The notes below the pieces were generated by a model, which was given only the letters and a program-made list of their open reading frames with translations, was not told the DNA's origin and ran no database searches. 64,000 bases of DNA. It comes from Undaria pinnatifida (Eukaryota > Sar > Phaeophyceae > Laminariales > Alariaceae). The stretch is taken from contig JABAKD010000021.1 of assembly GCA_012845835.1 (NCBI GenBank), positions 10,899,199-10,963,198 of the forward strand. The letters are read 5' to 3'. Position numbers and translations under genes: made by a program. Within the stretch, counting starts at the first letter, position 1, and every line of letters begins with the position of its first letter. Of the stretch, positions 32,750 through 41,919 are shown one piece after another.

Positions 32750-33430
32750 GACATGCAAGGGGGAAAGAAAGGAAAAAAAAAAAAAAAAAAAAATACCCCG
32801 GAAAAAAGAAACAAGTAAAAGAAGGAAGACTGGGAGGGCCAAATAAAACAGGCTCGTCACCTACCCGCCATGCAAGACTCCCTTCATAAGGATAAGAAGG
32901 GGAAAGAAAAAAAGAAGAAAAAGAAAAAAAATAAATTCACGGAAAAATCAAAGTACCAAGACATCACATTCCGAGCAGCCGCAGCAGTTGGCGGTACGAG
33001 TGGCATAGATAGAAAGGTTCCACCTGTACGTAATAGTCGGACGTCAAACGAAGTACCTAATGAATGAGATGAAACAATTCAAGGTGTCATATCGCTGGCA
33101 GCGGCTCGGCAGCAAAGCCCTCCACCTGGTACAAAACGCCTAAAAAGGTGAAACGCAATAAAACGTCGCAATTAATTTCCTCCGCGTGCATTTTTTCTTC
33201 TTTTCTTTTGTCTCGCCGGGGAGTTTTTGTTTTTTCACGGAATTCAGCAGTACGATGGTGTTCATTTCGTGTTCTATCTTTCGTCTTCTGCGAGAAGGTC
33301 AGAAACAAAAAGTCTCGACACAGAAACGAAAATGTCACCGGAAACGATGATACAATACCCCAACGAAACAATTGACAGCTTTTTCGTACAATTTCCTTGG
33401 GTGTTACTACACACTAGTTTCATACAAACA
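32750..33430. other. A-rich sequence, no gene recognised
   Basis: A 23-base A-run at about 32774 and A/G-rich sequence to 32950 follow the inverted repeats. They partly echo the B' start (GGGAACAAAGGGG...TACCCC), suggesting a truncated further copy. The remainder holds short frames only. Confidence 0.4.
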
Positions 33431-33439
33431 TACGTTGTT

Positions 33440-33690
33440 GTTGTTGTTCTCAAATTAAGTCGCATAATCAAGTCCGTGGTCACAGGACAGGCTACATAGT
33501 CTCTCTGGAGCTGAGGAATACCCTAGGGAAACTTGTGCGCCTCTTTCCATTTCGTGCGTTTTTGGCGGGAAAGCGTAGTATATCCTGGACGAATTTTGAT
33601 TTCTTTTGGTTTTTCGGATCTTCCTAGGGCTCCGGCGCCTTTGTGTGACCACGGACTCTAGATTATCGACAAGAGTTAATGTGAGAAAAC
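33440..33690. mobile_element. small TIR element, about 250 bp
   Basis: Ends pair imperfectly over about 50 bases. Left reads TTCTCAAATTAAGTCG then ATAATCAAGTCCGTGGTCAC; right reads GTGACCACGGACTCTAGATT then ATCGACAAGAGTTAATGTGAG. A relative lies at 55690-55830. No coding capacity. Confidence 0.6.
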
Positions 33691-33773
33691 CACAACGCAT
33701 GTATGTAGGACGTACAATATGAATACTTGCAACAAACAAAAATGAAATGAACACCTCCCGGTGACATATTCTG

Positions 33774-34652
33774 TACAGTAGGTGGCCCTGTATAGTGGCA
33801 ACCTGAATAGTAAAGTGCCCTATATAGTAGCATGAAAATCTCCTGGCAAAATCTCAACCCGATATAGTGGCACTTTACCACTATTGAGGACGGGGCCCTC
33901 AATAGTGGCATTTTGGGCATCACACACACCCAATAGTGGCAGTTCCAAGTAGTGGGCCCCCACTACTGCTGTACCACACCTGCCCACACACACTCTCAGC
34001 CGTGGGCGCCACACGTATCATGCCAGCCTGCGCGGACCTAGAACTGTGTAAACTCCCAAACAAACCACTGGGAGAGAAAGACGGGCACGAGTAAAGCCTA
34101 CAGCAGTTGCAGAGCTTCGTGGTGGTTGGGTTGATGCGCCGGGGTGGGGGTGTTTGAATTTTCTTTACTGGCTGTTTCAGTTAGTTTCGCGTCTCTACGT
34201 TGCTGTTTTCATGCGTTCTACTCGTAGTGTTGAATGTTGAACCCCATGTTACACTGCCCGCCGGACGAAAAATATTGATGTGCCACCTATGATACAATGC
34301 GTTTGGACGTGGTTCCTGTGGTCTGCCTGCGCAGAAGAAACAGGTCTTGACCACAGAAGGCTCGGTAACCGTTGGATAATCAACGGTCATTTCATGTGTT
34401 TCATGCGGATACTGCTGCACACAAATCAACCACGAGTAGTGGAACAGTATGCACGGCTTTACCTACACAACAGCGAATAATCAGTGTACAGCGTGAACAT
34501 CGAAGCTCTTTATTCGATATAGTGGCAATATTGCCACTATAGACTGTCTAATAGTGGCAATAGTGCCACTATATCGAATAGTGGCACTGCCCTGAATAGT
34601 GGCACAATTCTGTCCTGCCACTATATGCCACTATACAGGGCCACCTACTGTA
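33774..34652. mobile_element. pogo/Tc1-like non-autonomous DNA transposon
   Basis: Perfect 25-bp terminal inverted repeats at 33776-33800 and 34626-34650 begin CAGTAGGTGGCCCTGTATAG. Each end is flanked by TA, as expected for a TA target duplication in the Tc1/mariner/pogo superfamily. The subterminal zones carry at least ten copies of ATAGTGGCA or its complement. The 875-bp interior has no frame long enough for a transposase, so it is a deletion derivative or MITE. Exact ends suggest it is among the younger insertions here. Confidence 0.8.
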
Positions 34653-34714
34653 CTCTTTCTTTTCTTTCGACCATCGCTTTGGCTTTCGAGGTCAACACCG
34701 GTATATTATAAAAA

Positions 34715-34800
34715 TTAAAATACACTTCAGATGTGAGATCGAATATTTTGTCGAAACTCATATTTGCAAGCTGGATGTGATACTCCGATCGCGCGTATTA
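34715..34800 (-). mobile_element. FB family tip
   Basis: AAATACACTTCAGATGTGAG, GATCGAATATTTTGTCGAAA and TGTGATACTCCGATCGCGCG match the FB tip in minus orientation. It stands alone, with no GC-rich arm. Confidence 0.6.
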
Positions 34801-34932
34801 CGGGTTATATATATGGCAGGTACCAGGTCTCATTCTCAGCGACCCTCCGGAGAATCCATGATCAGACGTCAGAGAGGTGGAAGTCGATGTGAGTCGACAA
34901 GGGAAGAACGGGTAGAAGTCTTTTAGCAATAA

Positions 34933-35300
34933 TCACGAAGGCACCTTTAACACGAACGGGACATCCTCCATATCGTACAGCTCCCGCTTGAAACGATCGT
35001 AGCATGTATGTCCACGCGAGTCGGATTCGTCTCTGGCTAATGTCGGCGTTTGCGTCGATAAGACCGCCCAGGTACAGAAACTGCATCGTCTGCTTATACC
35101 TCTGGCCCGCTGCTTCGACGACGAGCGGTGAGGTCGGGAGCAGCTGGTGGAGTGTGCGCAGCAGCATTGTCTCCGTTTTCTTTTCGGACACGGTGGGTCC
35201 TGCTGCTTCGAAAATGGTGACAATGACAGTCATCGTCTTCGCTAGGCCTTCCACCTTCCATCGATTTAGACACAACGCCTGCATCGTCGGCGTACAGCAT
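34933..35300 (-). pseudogene. non-LTR retrotransposon reverse transcriptase fragment
   Basis: Read on minus it starts MLYADDAGVVSKSMEG, with the catalytic YADD of reverse transcriptases. LAKTMTVIVTIFEAAGPTVS, KKTETMLLR, QFLYLGGLIDANADISQRRI and FKRELYDMEDVP follow in two other frames. Frame changes coincide with a 7-bp tandem duplication (35247-35260) and a 4-bp tandem duplication (35004-35011). The last frame then stops after LKVPS. The order matches the palm-to-thumb part of LINE reverse transcriptases; the endonuclease and the rest are missing. It is a dead fragment, framed by FB tips at 34715 and 35310. Confidence 0.75.
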
Positions 35301-35309
35301 GCCCCAGAC

Positions 35310-35435
35310 TATATTTTATAAAAATTGAAAAACGTCAGCTACGCGTACGAACGATGGAATATTTGAAACTCAACTTATAAAAATGGAAATACACTTCAGC
35401 TGTGAGATCGAAGATTTCGTCGAAACTCACTACCA
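35310..35435 (-). mobile_element. two FB family tips in tandem
   Basis: A diverged tip (AAAAATTGAAAAACGTCAGC...TTTGAAACTCAAC) is followed by a good one (ATACACTTCAGCTGTGAGAT, GATTTCGTCGAAACTCAC). Both are in minus orientation. Confidence 0.55.
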
Positions 35436-35439
35436 GTAT

Positions 35440-36260
35440 GTATCACTAAAATGAAAAAATACACTTTAAGCCCTCCTTGTAGCAAATAGAGAAGACAGCT
35501 ATTAATAGTGAACGAGGTGGGGCGTCCAGCATGGACCCACACCGTCGTCACTTGCATTTTCGCCCACCTATGATGGCCTTGACGTGACTACGAAATCTGC
35601 TGTATCGCCTGGTTTGACCCAACCATGCCCGAATCCATCGACTACCCATCTACGTAGTGCTCCTTACTCTTATCTTGTGTGTTTTCACCATGGATGAAAC
35701 CAACCCTAGCCCTAACCCTAACCCTAACCCATACGAAAAATACCGATGAGTTCCCCACAATGACGTCATTGGGGTGAAATGGTTGAAAATACACAATAAT
35801 AATGTGTATCTCCGTTACCATAGGACAACCGGGGACGCCGGCTGGCTACAACATCTGTTACCGTTAATACTGAGCGAATAGTCCAATGCGACCAAGGCTA
35901 CCTACGTCGTACGGTCTTTTTTTTTTTGCAAGTATTTTATTCCAAATTTTTCGGTATTCGTAAGCTTTCGTGCTGTTTATTCTGCGAACCGAATCGGCAA
36001 CGGAATGGTGTGAGCTACGAGCTGCTCCAAAAAAATATCGCCTACGTAGTAAAGTGTTTCTGTCCGTGAGATAGTCACCCGTCGTGAGAGTGACTAAAAC
36101 TCACTACGGGTAGGGAAAATGCGGGTAACTGCAAGGGTATTGAGCGGGGACACGGAGTGTCCCCCGCAGGTCTTGTCTGCCCATTGAGCAGGTCCTCGGA
36201 GTACTCACTACCTTAGCCTTAGAAGACACGTAGCTTGAGTAGATTCCGCCAGAGCCCCGG
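35440..36260. other. no gene; short telomere-like array and hairpin
   Basis: Apart from the CCCTAA array listed separately, the stretch has a T-run at 35920 and an inverted repeat near 36070-36110 (TCACCCGTCGTGAG against CTCACTACGGGTAG). No frame is preferred. Confidence 0.4.
35704..35730 (+). repeat. interstitial telomere-like (CCCTAA) array
   Basis: One CCCTAG unit, three CCCTAA units and a final CCC. On minus this is TTAGGG, a telomere motif common in many eukaryotes, including several stramenopiles. It is far too short to be a telomere. Confidence 0.8.
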
Positions 36261-36269
36261 ATGACTTTT

Positions 36270-36740
36270 GAGCGCCGAGGCGCTCGGTTTCATTCCCTGG
36301 CTACCCCTGATAGATGACGCCAACATATCATGCGAACGCGGCCAATTACCTATTAAATCAGGTTCTTGCAGGCCTTTCAAGGCCGTACCTCAACACTATC
36401 CCATCCTGATGAGCCGCATATGCAGAAATATGGGAGATTCGGGGAAACTCCGGTTCTACAAACTAGACCATGAGTCGAAGATGCGGCTCTTCAAAACCCT
36501 CTTCTCTTTTTTTGCATCCTCCGGCGGATGGGGAAACATAAAGCTTACCCCTTTAGAGCCCCCAAAATCCCTCCCTATACTAACTTCAAGTATTTTTGTC
36601 CCCCAAAAGGGTTCCCAGTTGTGAAATCGTTAAGCTTACCACACTCCCACGTATTTTCGTCCTCAAAACTCACTCCCACCTCTTATGGCCTGGCTATGGA
36701 GCCTTTCAAGGCCGTACCTTAACGTACCCCCCCTTACCGC
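36270..36740 (-). repeat. R8/R9 repeats with internal duplication
   Basis: CCTTTCAAGGCCGTACCT occurs at about 36375 and 36704. CATCCTCCGGCGGATGGGG and AAAGCTTACC match R8 in minus orientation. CCTTTAGAGCCCCCAAAAT to CCCCAAAAGGGTTCCCAGTT (36550-36622) is the reverse of 55930-56030 (R9). Plus-strand frames over it derive from the repeats. Confidence 0.55.
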
Positions 36741-37074
36741 CGCCTTGCTTGGACTAGCCTTGGCGATTGCATAAGTTGTTTTTTTGTATGAACGATTCTG
36801 CTCCATGATTTCGCACTTCCCGTAAAAGCGTTATTTTTTGTTAATTAGGTCCACTCTCCGTTGAGGCAGACTTTGTTGTTGCCGTAAAGCGTAGTCAAAC
36901 CTCAATCAATCCCTGGGCAACAATGAAACCAACAGAAACCAAAAATAAGCTCGAAAAGTTGTCGGTTTTGCGCACTCAGAAGAAGTGAAACTGTAAGTCT
37001 ATTTGAGACAAGTCTTTGCGATAATGCGAGCCACCCACCCAGTAGCGCCAAAATACAATTCACTCCTCAACTCA

Positions 37075-37252
37075 CAGCAGGTCCTGAGCCCGGGGCTGGC
37101 ATCGCCGCGCCCGGCTTGCTTGATATGGAGACCCGACTCAAAAAGAAAGAAAACAGAGTCAATTATTTCGCCTATTCTTGGTCGGTGACGTTCCCAAGTA
37201 CGTACCATACGTGTCGGGTTACATGTTACGATTCGAACACGAATATGCATGC
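37075..37252. mobile_element. partial copy of the 28.2-kb TIR element
   Basis: TGAGCCCGGGGCTGGCATCG, GTCGGTGACGTTCCC and GTTACATGTTACGATTCGAA follow the order seen at 28480-28646. The opposite terminus is not found, so it is truncated. Confidence 0.5.
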
Positions 37253-37408
37253 TTCCGTATCTATGCAAAACCCAAATGCACGCTCGGATGGCTCCGGATG
37301 CCACCTAGGCATATGCATATGTACCATTTTGTTTTTTTTGCCTAGTCCGTCCCTTTTTCTCCGCCGGCGCAGAGTTTTTTGGTGTGCTTTCTTCTGCAAT
37401 GCGATCAG

Positions 37409-37571
37409 ACTACCCGTCGATATATTATCAGCCGTGTGCCGGGCTCATGGGACGTCCGTGGCGCGAGCTATGGCCGCGGAAAGCCGCCGAGACTGGCTCT
37501 ATTTTGCGGGGTATGAGACACTTCTGTCCCCGGGCAACCACACACTAGACGTATTTAAACCTCGAGGTTAG
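37409..37571 (+). CDS. candidate terminal exon, unknown product
   Basis: An acceptor GCGATCAG behind GGTGTGCTTTCTTCTGC is followed by a frame reading LPVDILSAVCRAHGTSVARA, then MAAESRRDWLYFAGYETLL, to TAG at 37569. The composition is protein-like and not repeat-derived. A GTTAGG donor just before the stop is possible. No upstream exon was identified. Confidence 0.3.
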
Positions 37572-37579
37572 GTCTTTTA

Positions 37580-38185
37580 AGTACTTCTAACTGGAAGAGC
37601 TAGGCCATTCGATACTTCGACCTTAAACGCATAAAAAAAACACCATATGTCTAAAACTCGAAATAGTGGTCTCTTTCAGTACGCATAAAAAGAAAAGCCG
37701 AGGAAAGATCAAACTACTTGAAAATAGACTATGATATTTCTGCACTACTCCAGACGCAGATGGCAAGACGAGGATTTATGTCATGAGTCAGCACATGAGT
37801 GGGTGGAAACTTCGAGAAAGACCCTCCCCTGCCCATGCTGTGCGAGCTTGAACAAACGGCCAAAACAAATAACTGGTGCCTGGCAAAAACATTGAGTGCT
37901 TCGTACTCCATACTCGCTTCATATGTAGGATACCTCGCAGGCGTTTGCCGCCTTCGGTGTGCCTCAGTGTGGCCGTAAGTACAGCAGCACAGCAGGACTG
38001 GCCCTCAACCCGGTTCAATTTCCACCCTCGAAATGTAGGCATCCGCGGGAAAGAGGCAACAGGGTTGTAAACTGCAGCAGCAGCTCCGGCCATGCGCTAC
38101 GTCGGGCACAAGAACCAAACAAAAAAAATGTGTCATCGAAAAATGACAGCCTCTCAGGACGAGAAAGCAGGAGCACGAGCGCGCG
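37580..38185. other. no gene recognised
   Basis: Short frames only, no dispersed-family match. CA-poor, mixed composition. Confidence 0.35.
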
Positions 38186-38190
38186 ACGAA

Positions 38191-38604
38191 CTATGTCAGA
38201 GTCCCAGTTCTCTGAACGCAGAGAACGCCAGGGTAGGAGGAGTCTCGCGGGCGTTTTCCACCGGCTAGTTGTGCTGTAGTTGGGTTGGCTGTTGGGGTGC
38301 TGGTTGTCTGTGTGTTGTGCTGTGTTGTTTTGTTTTGTGGTGTGTTGTGTTGTGTGTGCGCTCGATCCTCGTGAATGAACAAGGACTCCTTTTCAAGTAA
38401 CAGTACGTAGAGGCATGCCGCTCCCCGAGAGTGGGTCGCCTCTGACCACCGCCAACGTTTCTGATGGTGTTGTACACGCAGGTTGATTAACCCGGGTTGG
38501 GGATACACCAAGCGGCTTGCTAGGTTGAGCGTTGCAATTACTGCGTGGGTGTTGTGCTGTGCTGCTGCTGCAGAGCGTCTGATGTTTCCTCGAGCTTTTG
38601 TCGT
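38191..38604 (-). CDS. candidate exon downstream of gene 2
   Basis: On minus an acceptor AGCATTTCAG is followed by 137 open codons. They include NLASRLVYPQPGLINLRVQH and LYVLLLEKESLFIHEDR, then a Thr/Gln/Asn-rich CA-repeat stretch, ending in TAG at 38191-38193. A second frame is also open over much of it because the strand is A/C-rich. It could be a 3' exon of gene 2 if exon 4 is spliced at its internal AAG|GTGTAT, or unrelated. Confidence 0.25.
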   Translation of the reverse strand, partial: TTKARGNIRRSAAAAQHNTHAVIATLNLASRLVYPQPGLINLRVQHHQKRWRWSEATHSRGAACLYVLLLEKESLFIHEDRAHTQHNTPQNKTTQHNTQTTSTPTANPTTAQLAGGKRPRDSSYPGVLCVQRTGTLT

Positions 38605-38648
38605 CTGAAATGCTGTTGTTTGCTGGAAAATACTCGGAAAATTGCTTC

Positions 38649-38688
38649 AAATATGCACTTGGGCCAAAATGTGCCCAAGTGCATATTT
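38649..38688. other. perfect 16-bp hairpin
   Basis: AAATATGCACTTGGGC at 38649-38664 is exactly inverted at 38673-38688 across an 8-base loop. It could be a structured RNA stem or a small palindromic insertion remnant. Confidence 0.7.
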
Positions 38689-38699
38689 TGGCAAAATCC

Positions 38700-39187
38700 A
38701 CATCTCACCGTGGTCTGCCGTGGTCGTTAAGTCGATAAAATAGACCTATTTTTTAGACATTTAAAACACGATAGGGCTTAATTTGGTTTAGAGCCAAAAA
38801 TATAGGCATATCGTCAGGTTTAAATACGTCTACTACACACACGGTGGAACTTTAGTCCTCGCACGTACATCGGGGTGGCATCAAAATGTAGAGAATTTTC
38901 CCGCACTGCTAGACGCGGGCGCGGTGTATATGTACCCGCTGCAACGACGTGAACTATGTCATTACTGTGAGTTCTCCCTCACAATTGACACGGTGGTTAC
39001 CATACAGCAGTAGCGAAACCTGTATAAAGAGATATAAAGTAGCAACACAACTCGAGCAAAAGTAACGATGTGCACACAACAGACCATATCGGCAACGAAC
39101 ATCGGTATAAACTGTTTAACTGTTTAAGCGCGCGGGAAAAAATACTGGACACAGAAAACAAACAACAAATTGACACCAATGATTCCT
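38700..39187. other. no gene recognised
   Basis: AT-richer sequence lying 3' of gene 2. It may include its 3' untranslated region; no polyadenylation signal stands out. Confidence 0.35.
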
Positions 39188-39516
39188 CTAACAGCAGCGA
39201 CAGCAGTACAAACGTAGAATTAATTGCTGCCACGCAGTTATACGGAGTGGACTTTCGAATAACTTATCACACCGAGCCTCAGCAATATCCCAACCCTCCT
39301 CCTCCAAATGTCTGTGATATCTTATATTATCCACATTCTTTCCACTACGCATCCCTCCGATATACACCTTCTGCATAAATGCTTCATCATCAGTTGTAGT
39401 CATTCGACTTGCGTCGCCCCCGGGAGGCACGTGTCCACCTCCCGAAGGGGAACCTTGTATATATATACCGTTTGTCGGCATTCCCGACGGAGTAGTAAAG
39501 GGTGAATCTCTCGTCC
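39188..39516 (-). CDS. gene 2, exon 4 (3'-most seen)
   Basis: Acceptor ACGCAAGAATAG, then two bases (GG) completing the codon begun by the final A of exon 3. The frame reads TRDSPFTTPSGMPTNGIYIQ, a Gly/Pro-rich link, then a hydrophilic segment with MTTTDDEAFMQKVYIGG and NIRYHRHLEEEGWDIAEARC, to TAG at 39188-39190. The last 25 codons, Cys/Leu-rich, are less convincing, so an internal donor such as AAG|GTGTAT remains possible. A second minus frame at 39390-39599 overlaps it but lacks phase-compatible sites. Confidence 0.45.
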
Positions 39517-39633
39517 CTATTCTTGCGTACAATTCTCACTTGTTGCCCAATGCTCACGCCGATGGCGCCCGCGGACTTGGATAGCATACACCTTTCCACC
39601 CCCCCCCGGGGTCCGAAAGAAAAAATTACGTAC

Positions 39634-39728
39634 TTTTCATTTTTTTTTGTATATGGTCAGTGTGGCAATCGTTATCCTTCCGAGAGGCATCCCCTCCTCC
39701 CATCAAGGCAAACAACGTAACGTGACAT
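39634..39728 (-). CDS. gene 2, exon 3
   Basis: A 95-base exon with a strong donor GTACGTAA just below 39634. It opens with one base completing the CG of exon 2 to give Arg and ends with one base passed to exon 4. The frame includes LFALMGGGDASRKDNDCHTD. An alternative acceptor nine bases upstream (39737) keeps the same frame. The introns on both sides are short (197 and 117 bases). Confidence 0.4.
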
Positions 39729-39925
39729 CTCACATCCCTCGTATATATATGTACCAGGTATACATAGTATACGATATATTATATGTTTTCGGCAATGGCG
39801 ACTAGCTAGTGGCGACACAGCAGCGGTGTACAGGACATGCACAAACAAACGCAGGTAGCAGACGAGGTGTCAATGGCGTCGGACGCCTTTTCAATGGAGT
39901 TGGTGCCGAGGTAGTCAAGTGCTAC

Positions 39926-40092
39926 CGATATAGTAGAGCAGTGTTGTGCAGCACTGCCACCGCAGTTAACAGGGAGGGGGTCCACCAACGAAATAAGTGC
40001 CTCATCAAATCAGGGTACGCAATTCTCTCCAACGGCGACGTCAGCACACACAAGGCAACGGCTCGCAGTGTTCGATTGCTGTTATCTAGCAG
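39926..40092 (-). CDS. gene 2, exon 2: helical segment
   Basis: The acceptor CGCTTCCCGCAG is followed by a phase-0 frame reading LLDNSNRTLRAVALCVLTSP and continuing through LERIAYPDLMRHLFRWWTPS and LLTAVAVLHNTALLY to donor GTAGCA. Leu/Ala/Arg spacing suggests two or three amphipathic helices, as in ARM/HEAT-like folds, but no family is recognised. This is the most convincing single exon of the gene; a TGA upstream of the acceptor and a TAG just past the donor fit its boundaries. Confidence 0.5.
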
Positions 40093-40216
40093 CTGCGGGA
40101 AGCGTCACTGCTGCTGTAGCGCCAAGGTTCGCCTATATGCGAGAGCAGCGATTGTGCTGCAACTCGGCCGTAAGGCAAGGCAAAAAAAGTATACACTGGT
40201 GGTACCCTCGTGGTAC

Positions 40217-40278
40217 CTCATCATCATGGTACTTCACAAGTACCACAGGTACAAGTTTGATGCCGGACAGCAGGCCCC
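40217..40278 (-). CDS. gene 2, exon 1 of those seen (5'-incomplete)
   Basis: A 62-base exon with acceptor ATCCTATCTATAG and donor GTACCACG. After two leading bases it encodes GLLSGIKLVPVVLVKYHDDE and ends in phase 0, matching exon 2. A possible 33-base upstream microexon (40476-40444, acceptor TTTCACAG, consensus donor GTGAGT) would also keep phase, but is speculative. The start codon is not found. Confidence 0.4.
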
Positions 40279-40496
40279 CTATAGATAGGATATAGGTGGT
40301 GTCAAGGCTTCACCACACAGCTACAGGAAGCAGCTATTGTCCGCGCACCGCGCGATAAAACCTGGAGATCCCACGGCGCTTCGGAGTCTCCTGCTCCACC
40401 TATCATAGGGAAGAGCTCATAGTAACTACTTCGTACCACTCACTACGGCTGGAGTCACCGTCACTGCAAGGTCGCTCTGTGAAAGAAGGCCTTTAT

Positions 40497-40740
40497 CTAG
40501 CAGGGTTGGGGGGGACGGCTCTCTACCGTCCCCTGTGTTCGGTTTTATGTAGGATTTAATACGTATGGCGTTTTTAGAAATATGGAAGACGTTGTATCTA
40601 GCAGGGAGGGGGGGGACAGCTATTTACCGTCCCCTGTGTTCGGTTCATATGTTTATATAGGATCTAGTATATGCGTTCGGTTTATATATATAGGATTTAG
40701 TATAGCGTTCTAGGGAGGGGACGGTGTCAGGTACCGTCAG
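40497..40740 (+). repeat. direct repeat, CTAGCAGGG...ACCGTCCCCTG units
   Basis: TCTAGCAGGG, a G-run, GGACRGCTMTYTACCGTCCC and CTGTGTTCGGTT occur at 40497-40560 and 40600-40665. Degraded units follow (TTCTAGGGAGGGGACGG at 40710). It lies just 5' of gene 2 as modelled. Confidence 0.65.
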
Positions 40741-40799
40741 GAGTTTCGAAGCTGAAAAAATTGACGTAAGGTGTCGGAAAAAAAGAATCGGGCGCCCTC

Positions 40800-41248
40800 G
40801 TTCACGCTCGACTTTTTCTTGCGTAGAAATGGACGATCGGAAAGCGCGAGAGCGCGTCTTGGCAAAACTCGATGGAAATCGAAAATTACAAAAAGCTGAA
40901 AAGTGGGAATGACTGATTCTACGATAGCTCCCCGCCCCAAAAAACAGCGTTTTTTGTACGAACGTTTCATATGGCTGCTCAACATGAGGAAAGATGCCAT
41001 GAAAAAATGTCTTCACATTGTCCGCGAAACTAGCAGTTACCTTCTTCGTGTTTGTTGTTTCGTCCGTGTAACAGCAGTAGAACGACCCGAATGCTGAACC
41101 CTATGAGCGAGGAAAGTAATGGCCCGTACCGGGGGAAAGAAGAGAAGATGCCTATGACCACGGCTTGTCGAGAATGTCGCCGAGAACAAAACCCTCCTTT
41201 CTACGAGTTGAGCTGGAGAGTAAAAGAGACGTGTCAAAAAAAAGTAGA
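40800..41248 (+). mobile_element. R6 element interrupted by R5
   Basis: R6 starts with AAAGCGCGAGAGCG and AAAAAGCTGAAAAGTGG. At 40911 it switches to R5 (GACTGATTCTACGATAGCTC...AACGTTTCATATGGCTGCTC to about 41036) and resumes near 41097 with ACCCTATGAGCGAGG, GATGCCTATGACCACGGCTT and GAGAGTAAAAGAGACGTG. The 29.8-kb copy has the uninterrupted order. The insertion is therefore nested, R5 after R6. Confidence 0.55.
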
Positions 41249-41249
41249 T

Positions 41250-41880
41250 ACATATGTTTCGTTTTCCCTTGCAGTTTTAGTGCGAAGGTCAATGTCGACC
41301 CTGCCTTTGTCGAAGGAGATGGCCAAGGAGGAAAAGACAGATGTGTTTTAGTGAATTCATACTAACTCAAGACATTATTTCGTTTTCATCATCGATGCAC
41401 ACGATACAGAAACGAGGACAAATCCTAGCCTGGACGGCGTATATACTAATGCAAAAAAAGGGGCGCTCAAAGGACCGCTTTCCTATGTTTATAATATTCT
41501 CTAGCTGTTCAGCGGCGAGTCTAAAGATAGAGACGGATCGGTTTACACTTAAAATAATTCTATTGACCGTAATCGATGAGCGAAAGGGCTTATATGAATC
41601 TTGAGGAAAAGGCAGCATATTTATAAGATTTTTGCGGCTGAGACGCGGCAACGCTTAACGAAAGCGATCAAAAACCATTGCCCACAGGAAAAAAATGGTC
41701 GAATGTGTTGCATAATACGTAGGCTCTCATGCCCATTCGCCGATTATAGTGGAACCTATAAACACGGCGAAAGACCAATGATTTCCTCCCGACTTTGCGT
41801 CATTTTTTCCCTCCCGGAATATAGTTTCTGTTATTTTGTTTTCGTTCTCAATGTGTAAACGTTAAAACGCTTATTCGGTT
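41250..41880. other. no gene recognised
   Basis: Several frames of 70-90 codons on both strands, none with splice support or family resemblance. Confidence 0.3.
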
Positions 41881-41887
41881 TTCTTCG

Positions 41888-41915
41888 TCCGTTCGTTCGT
41901 TCGTTCGTTCGCTCG
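41888..41915 (+). repeat. (CGTT)n microsatellite
   Basis: Six to seven GTTC/CGTT units with one CTCG variant. Confidence 0.9.
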
Positions 41916-41919
41916 TTGG

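Noticed and set aside
31189..32860. Paired frames of 90-130 codons on both str­ands
   Set aside because: They occur as mirrored pairs because of the inverted repeats and consist of Phe/Leu or Lys/Gln runs.
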